A stretch of 14,441 bases of DNA from Lysobacterales bacterium CG02_land_8_20_14_3_00_62_12. Lineage in GTDB: Bacteria > Pseudomonadota > Gammaproteobacteria > Xanthomonadales > Ahniellaceae. How positions within the stretch are numbered: the first letter of the stretch is position 1; each line of letters opens with the position of its first letter. Shown here piece after piece: positions 6,714-13,345 of the stretch. The translations under genes were made by a program, and so were the position numbers. The notes below the pieces were generated by a model. The model worked only from the letters and a program-made list of their open reading frames with translations, did no database searches and was not told the DNA's origin. Location of the stretch: positions 1 to 14,441 of the forward strand of contig PEUI01000054.1 of assembly GCA_002785585.1 (NCBI GenBank), in the 5' to 3' direction.

Positions 6714-8141
6714 TCAAGCAGCGGCGGGTGTGCCGCGATTGACGTAGTGGTCGCTCATCACTTTGGCCATGGCGGCGGTGAGTTTTTTGCCGGTGGGAAT
6801 GTGCAGAAATTCGTTCGGGCCGTGGGCATTGGACTTCGGTCCCAGCAGGCCGGTAACGACAAACTGCGATTGCGGAAAACGCTCCTGCAACATGCTCATG
6901 AACGGGATCGTGCCGCCCTCGCCCATCGCCGCCGAGCGCGGGCCGAAGTAGGTTTTTGACGCGGTATCGATGGTGTCGGCAAGCCAGGGCTGGAGCGTCG
7001 GCGCGGCCCAACCGGCGGAGGATTTTTCCACTTCGAACTCGACCTTGGCGCCATACGGTGGATCTTTTTCCAGAATCTGCTTGAGCCGACTGGACGCCAG
7101 CACCGGGTCCAGCGTCGGCGGCAACCGCACGCTCAGCATCACCGAGGTTTGCGGACGCAGCACATTGCCGGCGCTGCCGAGATCCGGCAAACCATCGACG
7201 CCGGTCACCGACAAGGTTGGCTCCCAGGTGCGGTTCAACACCATCTGCGTCAAGTCTTCGTCCATCGGCCGCATGCCCTCGGGCCAGGGGAACTTGTCAT
7301 AGACGTGGCTGCCGAGCACGGCGACGCATTCCTTGGCCTGGGCAATACGTTCGGCGGGAATATCCACGTGCAAAACATCGGCCTTGATGCGGCCGGTGCT
7401 GGCGTCTTCGATGCGCTCCAACAACTGCCTGAGCACGCGGAACGAACTCGGCACAATGCCGCTGGCATCACCGGAGTGCACGCCTTCTTCGAGCACCTTG
7501 ACCTTGAGCTTGCCGCCGGCCAGCCCGCGCAAAGAGGTGGTCAACCACAGTTGATCGTAATTGCCACAGCCCGAATCCAGGCAGATCACCAGTGACGGCG
7601 TGCCGATCCGATTGGCCAGGTGATTGATGTAAAACGGCAGGTCGTAGGACCCCGATTCCTCGCAGGCTTCGATCATCACCACCACGCGCGAGTGGTCGAT
7701 GCCGCGCTCTTTCAAGGCCATCACCGCGGTCAACGAGGCGAACGTGGCGTAGCCATCATCGGCGCCGCCGCGGCCATAGAGCCGATCCCCGATCAGCACC
7801 GGTTTCCACGCCGCCAGGTCGGTATTCCAGCCGACCATCTCTGGTTGTTTGTCCATGTGACCGTACATCAAGATGGTGTCGTCGCCCTTGCCAGGAATAT
7901 CGATAAACAGCAGCGGCGTGCGCCCCGGCATCTGGATGCGTTCGACCTGCATGCCGGTAATCGGCTGCGCGCGCACCCAGTGTTCGATCAAGTCCAACGC
8001 CTCACGCATGTAGCCGTGGTGTTCCCACTCGGCATCGAACATCGGCGATTTATTGGGAATCTTGATGTAGTCGATCAGTTGCGGAACGATCTGGCGTTCC
8101 CAGGTTTCGTCGCAAAAGGCATAGAGTTTGTCGCTATTCAT
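6714..8141 (-). CDS. M20 family metallopeptidase (dipeptidase-like)
   Basis: The 475-residue protein belongs to peptidase family M20, the group that includes carnosine/non-specific dipeptidases. The two-metal site is complete: H95 in MYGHMDKQPE (with D97), the bridging D128 in GRGGADDGYA, the general base E161 and ligand E162 in IEACEESGS, D189 in CLDSGCG, and H440 in SNAHGPNEFLHIP. A dimerisation ('lid') domain is expected at about 205-370. There is no signal peptide, so it is probably cytosolic and takes part in peptide recycling. The ATG at 8139-8141 has GGAGAA about 8 nt upstream. The gene precedes the phosphofructokinase on the same strand with an 87-nt gap; no functional link is evident. 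Exact substrate unknown. Confidence 0.93.
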   Translation of the reverse strand: MNSDKLYAFCDETWERQIVPQLIDYIKIPNKSPMFDAEWEHHGYMREALDLIEHWVRAQPITGMQVERIQMPGRTPLLFIDIPGKGDDTILMYGHMDKQPEMVGWNTDLAAWKPVLIGDRLYGRGGADDGYATFASLTAVMALKERGIDHSRVVVMIEACEESGSYDLPFYINHLANRIGTPSLVICLDSGCGNYDQLWLTTSLRGLAGGKLKVKVLEEGVHSGDASGIVPSSFRVLRQLLERIEDASTGRIKADVLHVDIPAERIAQAKECVAVLGSHVYDKFPWPEGMRPMDEDLTQMVLNRTWEPTLSVTGVDGLPDLGSAGNVLRPQTSVMLSVRLPPTLDPVLASSRLKQILEKDPPYGAKVEFEVEKSSAGWAAPTLQPWLADTIDTASKTYFGPRSAAMGEGGTIPFMSMLQERFPQSQFVVTGLLGPKSNAHGPNEFLHIPTGKKLTAAMAKVMSDHYVNRGTPAAA

Positions 8142-8412
8142 GGTGTTCTCCGGTGCAGCGCTTCAGGAAGGAAACCGGCCTCTGGTTGCTCACGCCCAGT
8201 CGCCATGCCGAGCTTTGATCGACGGCTGGCAATGCGCGCAAGTGTAGCAAGTGCTGGGAAATGTCTTAGGCGACGGGGCGTCCTTGTCCGGGTCCAGTTC
8301 CGGAGATCGGCCGAAGCTCTCGCCACCGCCGCTGCCTAAAGTGTGCAGCGTGTGGCGAGGCCCTCGCCCACAACAACCCATTCATCCCAACACAACTTCT
8401 GGAGAATCTCAC
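8142..8412. other. Divergent intergenic region, M20 peptidase / comEA
   Basis: This 271-bp gap carries the ribosome sites of both neighbours (GGAGAA before each start). Near the comEA side two adjacent small inverted repeats are visible: cgctgc/gcagcg (8330-8335 / 8345-8350) and ggcgag/ctcgcc (8354-8359 / 8363-8368). They could be a leader structure. A minus-strand TACACT at 8246-8241 could be a -10 for the peptidase gene, but its -35 is poor. An open frame reading through from 8251 into comEA shows no conserved sequence. Confidence 0.45.
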
Positions 8413-8733
8413 ATGAACTTCCTCAAAACCGTACTGCTTTCGGTCCTCTTCGCCTTCGCCGGTGTCGCTGCTGCCGCCACACCGATCAACCTCAACAGTG
8501 CCAGCGTCGAACAACTGGTCGAACTCAATGGCATTGGCCCGGCCAAGGCGCAGGCGATCGTCGCCTACCGCCAGGAGCATGGCCCCTTCAAGAGCATTGA
8601 GCAGCTCGCCAACGTCAAAGGCATCGGCCTGAAGTTGGTCGAAAAGAATCGCGAAGCGATGTCAGTGGGCGTGGTCAAGGCGACACCGGCCAGCCCGGCC
8701 GTGGCCAAAGCGGCCCCCGTCAGCAAGCTTTGA
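8413..8733 (+). CDS. ComEA-family helix-hairpin-helix DNA-binding protein, exported
   Basis: The 106-residue protein has a signal peptide (MNFLK, then a hydrophobic stretch to about residue 20, likely cleaved near AAA/TPINLN). A single ComEA-type domain follows at about 25-83: NLNSASVEQLVELNGIGPAKA (first hairpin, GIG at 40-42), AIVAYRQEHGPFKSIEQL, then NVKGIGLKLVEK (second hairpin, GIG at 70-72). ComEA proteins bind incoming double-stranded DNA in the periplasm during natural transformation, and short single-domain versions are frequent in gammaproteobacteria. The tail is A/P/V/K-rich and probably disordered. The ATG at 8413 has GGAG about 9 nt upstream. No other competence gene is nearby, so a role in DNA uptake is inferred from family alone. 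Confidence 0.9.
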   Translation: MNFLKTVLLSVLFAFAGVAAAATPINLNSASVEQLVELNGIGPAKAQAIVAYRQEHGPFKSIEQLANVKGIGLKLVEKNREAMSVGVVKATPASPAVAKAAPVSKL

Positions 8734-8844
8734 GTGGTGCCAGGCGCTCATGCTGTGATCGCCACCAGCGACCGCAGCCTGAGCGCCGATCTTTGGCGTG
8801 CGGCAGAAGCTGGACTCGCCCTGGTTCGATTTTGTTACCGACCA

Positions 8845-8874
8845 TTGCTGCCTGAGCGCATCCGCCGCTAGCAT
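8845..8874 (+). promoter_or_regulatory. Candidate sigma-70 promoter for the HutD-family gene
   Basis: TTGCTG (8845-8850) and TAGCAT (8869-8874) are separated by 18 nt, placing the start of transcription near 8881, about 22 nt before the ATG at 8903. The -10 matches consensus at four of six positions and the -35 at three. This is a weak match chosen partly by position. Confidence 0.3.
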
Positions 8875-8902
8875 GCGGGCTTCCCTCCGAAGCACTGGCG
8901 CC

Positions 8903-9493
8903 ATGCGCTGCATCCACTATCACGATTTGCTACCCAGTCCATGGAAAAATGGATTGGGCCAAACCTGGGAAATCGCCAGTGACCGAAGCGATCGCGCGGA
9001 CCCAGCCTTTCGCTGGCGCTTGAGCCGTGCCCGCATCACCGACACCTGCCGTTTTTCCTGCTATCCCGGTGTGCGCCGTTGGTTGGTGTTGGCCGCCGGT
9101 GGCGCGCTTGAATTGCGCATCGATCAAGCCCCTCCGCAAATGCTGGAGCGGATCGGCGAACAACTCAGCTTCGATGGCAGCGCAGCGGTTGAAGCGGTGC
9201 CGCTGGACGGTCCGACCGAAGACTTCAATCTGATGCTGGCCGATCCAGCACTGGACGCCCATCTGCTGTACCGGCCGCTGCTCGGCACCATGGTCGTGCT
9301 GCGGGAACCGGGGGCGGTGATCGCCGTGCATTTGTTGCAGGGCGAGGCCGAACTTCAGGGCGAGCCCGCTACCGCGCTGCACCCGGCCGATACCCTGCTG
9401 ATCGATGGCAGGCAAGTCGGCCCGGGGTGTTGTCGACTGGTGGGCGCTGGCGCGGTACTCATTATCCGGATTTTCCCGCGCACGTTGCCGTGA
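8903..9493 (+). CDS. HutD/Ves family protein
   Basis: The 196-residue product matches the HutD/Ves family of small cupin-fold proteins. The key block is LLPSPWKNGLGQTWEIASD (about 9-27; family pattern PWKNGxGxTxEI), followed by FRWRLSRARI (about 36-45), a PGVRRWLVLAAGGALEL strand pair, and the family's second marker DGPTEDFNLML (about 102-112). HutD accompanies histidine-utilisation genes in Pseudomonas and may limit pathway flux, while Ves in E. coli is cold- and stress-linked; the biochemical role is not established. No hut genes lie in this window, so the gene is an orphan copy here. The ATG at 8903 was chosen because MRCIHYHDLLPSPW fits the family start, although its ribosome site is poor; an in-frame ATG at 8873 is the alternative. 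Confidence 0.87.
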   Translation: MRCIHYHDLLPSPWKNGLGQTWEIASDRSDRADPAFRWRLSRARITDTCRFSCYPGVRRWLVLAAGGALELRIDQAPPQMLERIGEQLSFDGSAAVEAVPLDGPTEDFNLMLADPALDAHLLYRPLLGTMVVLREPGAVIAVHLLQGEAELQGEPATALHPADTLLIDGRQVGPGCCRLVGAGAVLIIRIFPRTLP

Positions 9494-9527
9494 AACCGAC
9501 GCTGTTTTTTGTAGCGTGGACCAAGGC

Positions 9528-10388
9528 TCAACGATACGGCGGGTCCGCCACAAAACCGCCGGCAAAGGCACGGGGCTGCCGGTGATAGTGGCGCTGGCGC
9601 GGTATCACCCCGCGTTCAACCAAGTGCCGGTAGGTGTCGTATTGCAGCTCGATGATCGCGTCGGGCGTGTCACTGGCGCGTGCAAACTCGGTGGTCGCTA
9701 CCGGTGACCAGGTGCGCTGGCCGTGGCCAGTGCCAAGTTCGCTGTGCTGGTCTGCGCTGTGTTGGTCTTCGCGGTACTGGTCCTTGTCGGCCAATGCACG
9801 CTTGGCTTGATTGGCCGAAGCGACGCCGGCCGGTGCCGCTGCCTGCGCCGATGGCGCCGCTCGGTCGATGCCGCGCTCTCGCCACGATTGGCGTTCTTCG
9901 GTGGCCGCCGGCGCCTGCTCAAACGGGTAGTTGACCGGGGCTTCACGAAACACCGCCACGCCGATCACACCGACATTTTGCGGCCGACCGGTGCGCGCGG
10001 CGTAACTGCGTTCGGGTGCGCTGAAAACGAACTCGGCGACCTGATCCATGCTCTTGCGCCAACCCTTGATCTCGGCCATGCCATAGGCCGGCAGCACGTA
10101 ACCCGATTGCTGCGGATCGGCGCTGGCGCCGGTCAACGCGTTGACCCCATCGACGCTCAGCACGACCAGGACGCGCGCGGCACTGCGATTGCGCAACTGC
10201 ACGCTGTAGCGGTGTCCGGGCTCAGCCACAATATAAGTGCTGCCGCCCGCATCGAGCAGCGGAAGGTAACCGGCACCGTTGTCACGGTCGATCACTTCGA
10301 CGCCAACCAGCGCGTCGGAATAGACAGATGCATCCGCCACGCTGAAACCGCCGAGCAGAGTGAGTGTGAGGCCGAGTAAATATTTCAT
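9528..10388 (-). CDS. Conserved exported protein of unknown function
   Basis: The 286-residue protein starts with a clear signal peptide (MKYLLGLTLTLLGGFSVADA, cleavage likely after ADA). The N-terminal domain (about 21-160) looks beta-rich and conserved in style: GHRYSVQLRNRS, VVLSVDGVNALTG, SGYVLPAYGMAEIKGWRKS, VAEFVFSAPERSYAARTG, NVGVIGVAVFREAP. I recall similar unnamed proteins in proteobacteria but no function. A low-complexity linker follows, rich in A/Q/D/E/R, containing three tandem pentapeptides (KDQYR, EDQHS, ADQHS). The C-terminal part has ELQYDTYRHLVERGVIP and ends in an R/H/Q-rich tail. The ATG at 10386-10388 has AAGGAG with a 6-nt spacer, a strong site; the frame continues upstream to 10487 without conserved sequence. 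The gene is convergent with the HutD-family gene (34 nt apart) and divergent from ccdAB. Confidence 0.85.
   Translation of the reverse strand: MKYLLGLTLTLLGGFSVADASVYSDALVGVEVIDRDNGAGYLPLLDAGGSTYIVAEPGHRYSVQLRNRSAARVLVVLSVDGVNALTGASADPQQSGYVLPAYGMAEIKGWRKSMDQVAEFVFSAPERSYAARTGRPQNVGVIGVAVFREAPVNYPFEQAPAATEERQSWRERGIDRAAPSAQAAAPAGVASANQAKRALADKDQYREDQHSADQHSELGTGHGQRTWSPVATTEFARASDTPDAIIELQYDTYRHLVERGVIPRQRHYHRQPRAFAGGFVADPPYR
9741..9785 (-). repeat. Three tandem 15-bp in-frame repeats
   Basis: Three imperfect 15-bp units (gctgtgctggtctgc, gctgtgttggtcttc, gcggtactggtcctt on the plus strand) lie end to end inside the exported-protein gene. Read on the minus strand they encode KDQYR, EDQHS and ADQHS. 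Unit length is a multiple of three, so copy-number changes keep the frame. Confidence 0.75.
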
Positions 10389-10520
10389 GAAAGACTCCTT
10401 GGTGGGATCGGACCAAACCGAAGCGGCTTGGCGAACCCAAGTAACGATTGCTGGCGGAATTGGGGTTGAATTGCGCGACTTTGGCATTGCTTTGGTTCAG
10501 CCAGGGTGGCGTCGATGGCC

Positions 10521-10550
10521 TTGCAAGGACAGACATCATGCGCATAGCAT
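10521..10550 (+). promoter_or_regulatory. Candidate ccdAB promoter
   Basis: TTGCAA (10521-10526) and TAGCAT (10545-10550) are spaced 18 nt apart, predicting a transcript start near 10557 and a leader of about 23 nt before the ccdA ATG. The -10 lies within the 7-nt centre of an inverted repeat, as expected for an autoregulated module. Both boxes match consensus at four of six positions. Confidence 0.4.
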
Positions 10551-10558
10551 GTGCGCAT
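10538..10558. promoter_or_regulatory. Inverted repeat, candidate CcdA/CcdB operator
   Basis: Perfect 7-bp arms atgcgca (10538-10544) and tgcgcat (10552-10558) flank a 7-nt centre, tagcatg. It begins 42 nt before the ccdA start and covers the candidate -10. CcdA-type antitoxins bind palindromes upstream of their own gene and repress it cooperatively with CcdB, so operator function is a reasonable inference. Confidence 0.5.
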
Positions 10559-10579
10559 TGTTCTTGTGGAGAAACGCCC

Positions 10580-10810
10580 ATGAATGCCGTTCTGAAGCGC
10601 GCGACCAACCTCAGCATCAATGCCGACTTGCTGCGTGAAGCCAAAGCCCTCGACATCAACCTGTCGGCCGAGTTCGAAAAACACCTGACTGCCGTCGTCC
10701 GCAAGGTTCGCGGCGAGCAGTGGCTGCGTGACAACCGCGAAGCCATTGCCGCCTACCAACGCATGGTTGAAAAACACGGCATCTGGAATGAGGGCCTGCG
10801 CGAATGGTGA
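10580..10810 (+). CDS. ccdA: CcdA-family antitoxin
   Basis: The 76-residue antitoxin has the CcdA layout. An N-terminal ribbon-helix-helix DNA-binding region, KRATNLSINADLLREAKALDINLSAEFEKHL (about 6-36), is followed by a C-terminal toxin-binding segment, RGEQWLRDNREAIAAYQRMVEKHGIWNEGLREW (about 44-76), with the typical WLRDNREAIAAYN-like core. It neutralises CcdB and, with it, represses the operon. The ATG at 10580 has GGAG about 8 nt upstream. The longer in-frame reading to 10448 crosses the promoter and operator and is rejected. The stop overlaps the ccdB start by 7 nt, giving coupled translation. The inverted repeat at 10538-10558 is its probable binding site. Confidence 0.92.
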   Translation: MNAVLKRATNLSINADLLREAKALDINLSAEFEKHLTAVVRKVRGEQWLRDNREAIAAYQRMVEKHGIWNEGLREW

Positions 10811-11127
10811 TTCGGCGTTTTGACGTATACCGCAATCCAGAACCCCGTAGCACGCGGTCATTTCCTTACCTGTTGGTGATTCAGTCGGAACTGCTTGATG
10901 CCCTGCCGACCGTTGTCGTGGTGCCGTTGGTACGCACGAGCATGCTCGGCGGTCGGCCGGCGGAACGGCTGAATCCGGAGTTGATCGTCGACGGCGAAAA
11001 GGTCTACATGCTCACCCAGCAGTTGGGTGCGGTGTCGATCAAGTCACTCACCAAATACCTGAGCAATCTGGATGCCGCGCGCGATGTAATCACACTGGCG
11101 CTGGATTTCTTGTTCACCGGCATCTGA
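10804..11127 (+). CDS. ccdB: CcdB-family toxin
   Basis: The 107-residue protein matches CcdB, which poisons DNA gyrase by binding the GyrA dimer interface. Visible matches are FDVYRNPE (N-terminal strand), SFPYLLVIQSELLDALPTVVVVPLV (about 19-43), YMLTQQLGAVSIKSL (about 68-82) and the C-terminal helix ending DFLFTGI. F-plasmid CcdB ends MFWGI, with Trp99 and Gly100 important for gyrase contact. Here Gly and Ile are kept and Trp is replaced by Thr, as I recall for the Vibrio CcdB (ITGI ending), so the protein could still be active. The start may be ATG 10804 or GTG 10807. The stop lies 14 nt before trpS, so read-through from the ccdAB promoter into trpS is possible. Confidence 0.92.
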   Translation: MVIRRFDVYRNPEPRSTRSFPYLLVIQSELLDALPTVVVVPLVRTSMLGGRPAERLNPELIVDGEKVYMLTQQLGAVSIKSLTKYLSNLDAARDVITLALDFLFTGI

Positions 11128-11141
11128 AAAAAGAGAACCCC

Positions 11142-12503
11142 ATGAAGCAACGCATACTCACCGGCATCACCACCACCGGATCACCGCACCTTGGCAACTA
11201 TGTCGGCGCGATTCGACCTGCGATTGCCGCCAGCCGCAGCGACGCGGTCGAGTCGTTCTATTTTCTGGCCGACTATCACGCCCTGGTGAAGTGCCAGGAC
11301 CCCCTGCGGATCCAGTCATCCACATTGGAAATTGCCGCCACTTGGCTGGCGCTTGGTCTCGATCCGGCCAAAACTTATTTTTATCGGCAATCGGATATTC
11401 CGGAGATTCCCGAGCTGACTTGGTTATTGAGCTGCGTCGCCGGCAAGGGCTTGCTCAATCGGGCGCACGCCTACAAGGCTTCGGTGGATGCCAATGTGGC
11501 CGAGTCCAAAGACCCGGATGCCGGCATCAGCATGGGCCTGTTCAACTATCCGGTGTTGATGGCGGCAGACATTCTGGCGTTCAACGCGCACCAGGTGCCG
11601 GTGGGTCGCGACCAGATTCAACACATCGAAATCGCCCGGGATCTGGCCCAGCGCTTCAATCATTTGTACGGCGAGCACTTCACCCTGCCAGCGGCTTTGG
11701 TCGAAACCAACGCCACCTTGTTGCCCGGGCTGGACGGCCGCAAAATGTCGAAGAGTTATCACAATACGATTCCGTTGTGGCTGCCCGAAGCGGCGCTACG
11801 CAAAACCATTCTTGGCATCGTCACCAATTCGCAGGCACCGGGCGAACCGAAGAACCCGGATGACTCTGCGCTGTTCACGCTCTATCAGGCGTTCGCATCG
11901 CCCAACGAAATCGCCGCCCTGCGTCAAGCCTTTGCCGAAGGCATCGCCTGGGGCAGCGCCAAAGAACGGTTATTTGAGCAAATCAATCGCGAATTGGCGC
12001 CAGCGCGCGCCCGCTATCAGCAGTTGGTCGAGCACCCCGCCGAGGTCGAAGCCATTTTGCAGCACGGTGCCGAGCGGGCGCGGGCACGCAGTCGTGGGTT
12101 GCTGCAAAGCCTGCGCGGTGCGGTGGGATTGCGCTCACTCGCCGGCGGCGTGACGGCGGTGTCGCCCGCCGGGGACAGCGCACCAGCGTCGGCGTCGACA
12201 AACCATTCTGGCCCGGCCACGGCGCCGATCACGATCAAGACGTATCGCGAAACCGACGGCAAGTTCTATTTCAAGATTCTCTCAGCCGATGGCGTGGTGC
12301 TGGTGCAGAGCCACGCCTTTGACTCGCCCAAAGCCAGCGGCCAATTGCTGGCCGCGTTCAAGTCGACGGACCCGCGCCAATTGCGCGTTGACCATGACAT
12401 CGCCCGCTTCGCCGCTGATCGCGTGTTGGGCATCGCCCTCGGCGATCCGCTAGCGGCGCTGCGCGCCGGGCTGGTCGCCCTGCAAGCAACATCGGCTGCG
12501 TAA
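11142..12503 (+). CDS. trpS: Tryptophan-tRNA ligase with C-terminal extension
   Basis: The 453-residue class I aminoacyl-tRNA synthetase attaches tryptophan to its tRNA. The catalytic fold is complete: the HIGH-equivalent GSPHLGNYVG (13-22), the tryptophan and adenylate site region including GISMGLFNYPVLMAADIL (128-145) and VPVGRDQIQH (152-161), and the KMSKS loop (201-205). The typical enzyme stops near 330-335 residues. Here an A/S/P-rich linker (about 331-371) leads to an extra domain (about 372-440) beginning ITIKTYRETDGKFYFKI with LVQSHAFDSPKASG, which resembles DUF1508/YegP-type repeats. I recall similar long TrpS proteins in Xanthomonadales. The ATG at 11142 has GAGA upstream. The gene lies 14 nt after ccdB and is convergent with pgeF. 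Confidence 0.96.
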   Translation: MKQRILTGITTTGSPHLGNYVGAIRPAIAASRSDAVESFYFLADYHALVKCQDPLRIQSSTLEIAATWLALGLDPAKTYFYRQSDIPEIPELTWLLSCVAGKGLLNRAHAYKASVDANVAESKDPDAGISMGLFNYPVLMAADILAFNAHQVPVGRDQIQHIEIARDLAQRFNHLYGEHFTLPAALVETNATLLPGLDGRKMSKSYHNTIPLWLPEAALRKTILGIVTNSQAPGEPKNPDDSALFTLYQAFASPNEIAALRQAFAEGIAWGSAKERLFEQINRELAPARARYQQLVEHPAEVEAILQHGAERARARSRGLLQSLRGAVGLRSLAGGVTAVSPAGDSAPASASTNHSGPATAPITIKTYRETDGKFYFKILSADGVVLVQSHAFDSPKASGQLLAAFKSTDPRQLRVDHDIARFAADRVLGIALGDPLAALRAGLVALQATSAA

Positions 12504-12541
12504 GCTGGAGTGGATAGCGAAGACAGCGGCAGCGACTTCGA

Positions 12542-13303
12542 TTAGCCCATCCAGATCAAGCTGGCCATGCGGCCGGTCGGCGTTTGCCGACGGTACGAAT
12601 AGAACCGATCGGCATCGCTGTAGGTACACAAGCCGCCGCCATAGACCGCATCGACGCCGACCATGCCCAAGCGTTGCCGCGCCAGCAGATACAGATCGCA
12701 AAGCCATTTGGGCGCCGATCCACGGGCATCGTCCATTTTGCTGAAGGCAGCGACCGCGGCGGCATCCACCGCCATCATCGCCAAGCGCACTTCATCGCCA
12801 ACCACAAAAGCCTTTGGGCCAATCGCCGGGCCGAGCCAAGCCAGCAGGCGCGAGGGCGGCGTCTGCATCCTGGCGACCGTGGCTTCGATCACCCCGGCCG
12901 CCAAGCCGCGCCAACCGGCGTGAATGGCAGCGACCTCATTGCCGTCCTGGGCACCGAGCAAGATCGGCAGACAATCCGCAGTGAGTATTGCCAGCACAAC
13001 GCCAGCGTCGCGGCTGACGCTGGCATCGGCGGTGGGCGGCTCGGCGCTGGCACGATCCCCGGCAGACGCCATCCACACGGCCTTGCCATGCACCTGGTGC
13101 AGCCATCGCGGTTCACTCGGCAGTTGCCATTGGGCGCCGAGTGCAGCGCGGTTACTGGCCAGCGCCGCCGGTTGATCGCCGACATGGTCAGCAAGATTGC
13201 AGCGCTCGAAGGGCGGCTGCGAGCATCCCGGCAGTTGGCGGGTACTGCTTGCCGCGTGGATGCGCTTTGGCGTCGGCCAATCCGGCGTGATCCAGCCGTT
13301 CAT
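12542..13303 (-). CDS. pgeF: Peptidoglycan editing factor PgeF (YfiH/laccase-domain family)
   Basis: The 253-residue protein aligns along its length with E. coli YfiH. Matching blocks are ITPDWPTPKRIHAASSTR (about 5-22), WLHQVHGK (67-74), LTADCLPILLGA (107-118), IHAGWRGLAAGVIEATV (127-143), LAWLGPAIGPKAF (154-166) and the ending FYSYRRQTPTGRMASLIWMG. The metal ligands H72, C111 and H128 are present. The family was called polyphenol oxidase, has purine nucleosidase-type activity in some members, and in E. coli removes wrongly incorporated amino acids from cell-wall precursors. The ATG at 13301-13303 fits the E. coli start; a TTG at 13339 would add 12 unconserved residues. It follows rluD by 42 nt on the same strand, a common gammaproteobacterial pairing. 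Confidence 0.94.
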   Translation of the reverse strand: MNGWITPDWPTPKRIHAASSTRQLPGCSQPPFERCNLADHVGDQPAALASNRAALGAQWQLPSEPRWLHQVHGKAVWMASAGDRASAEPPTADASVSRDAGVVLAILTADCLPILLGAQDGNEVAAIHAGWRGLAAGVIEATVARMQTPPSRLLAWLGPAIGPKAFVVGDEVRLAMMAVDAAAVAAFSKMDDARGSAPKWLCDLYLLARQRLGMVGVDAVYGGGLCTYSDADRFYSYRRQTPTGRMASLIWMG

Positions 13304-13345
13304 GCGCTGTCCGCTGGCCTGGATGCAGCGGCACCGCAAGGCCGC

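Noticed and set aside
9499..9517. A transcription terminator between the HutD-family gene and the convergent exported-protein gene
   Set aside because: Only a 5-bp stem (acgct/agcgt) around gttttttgt is seen; the T run is in the loop rather than after the stem.
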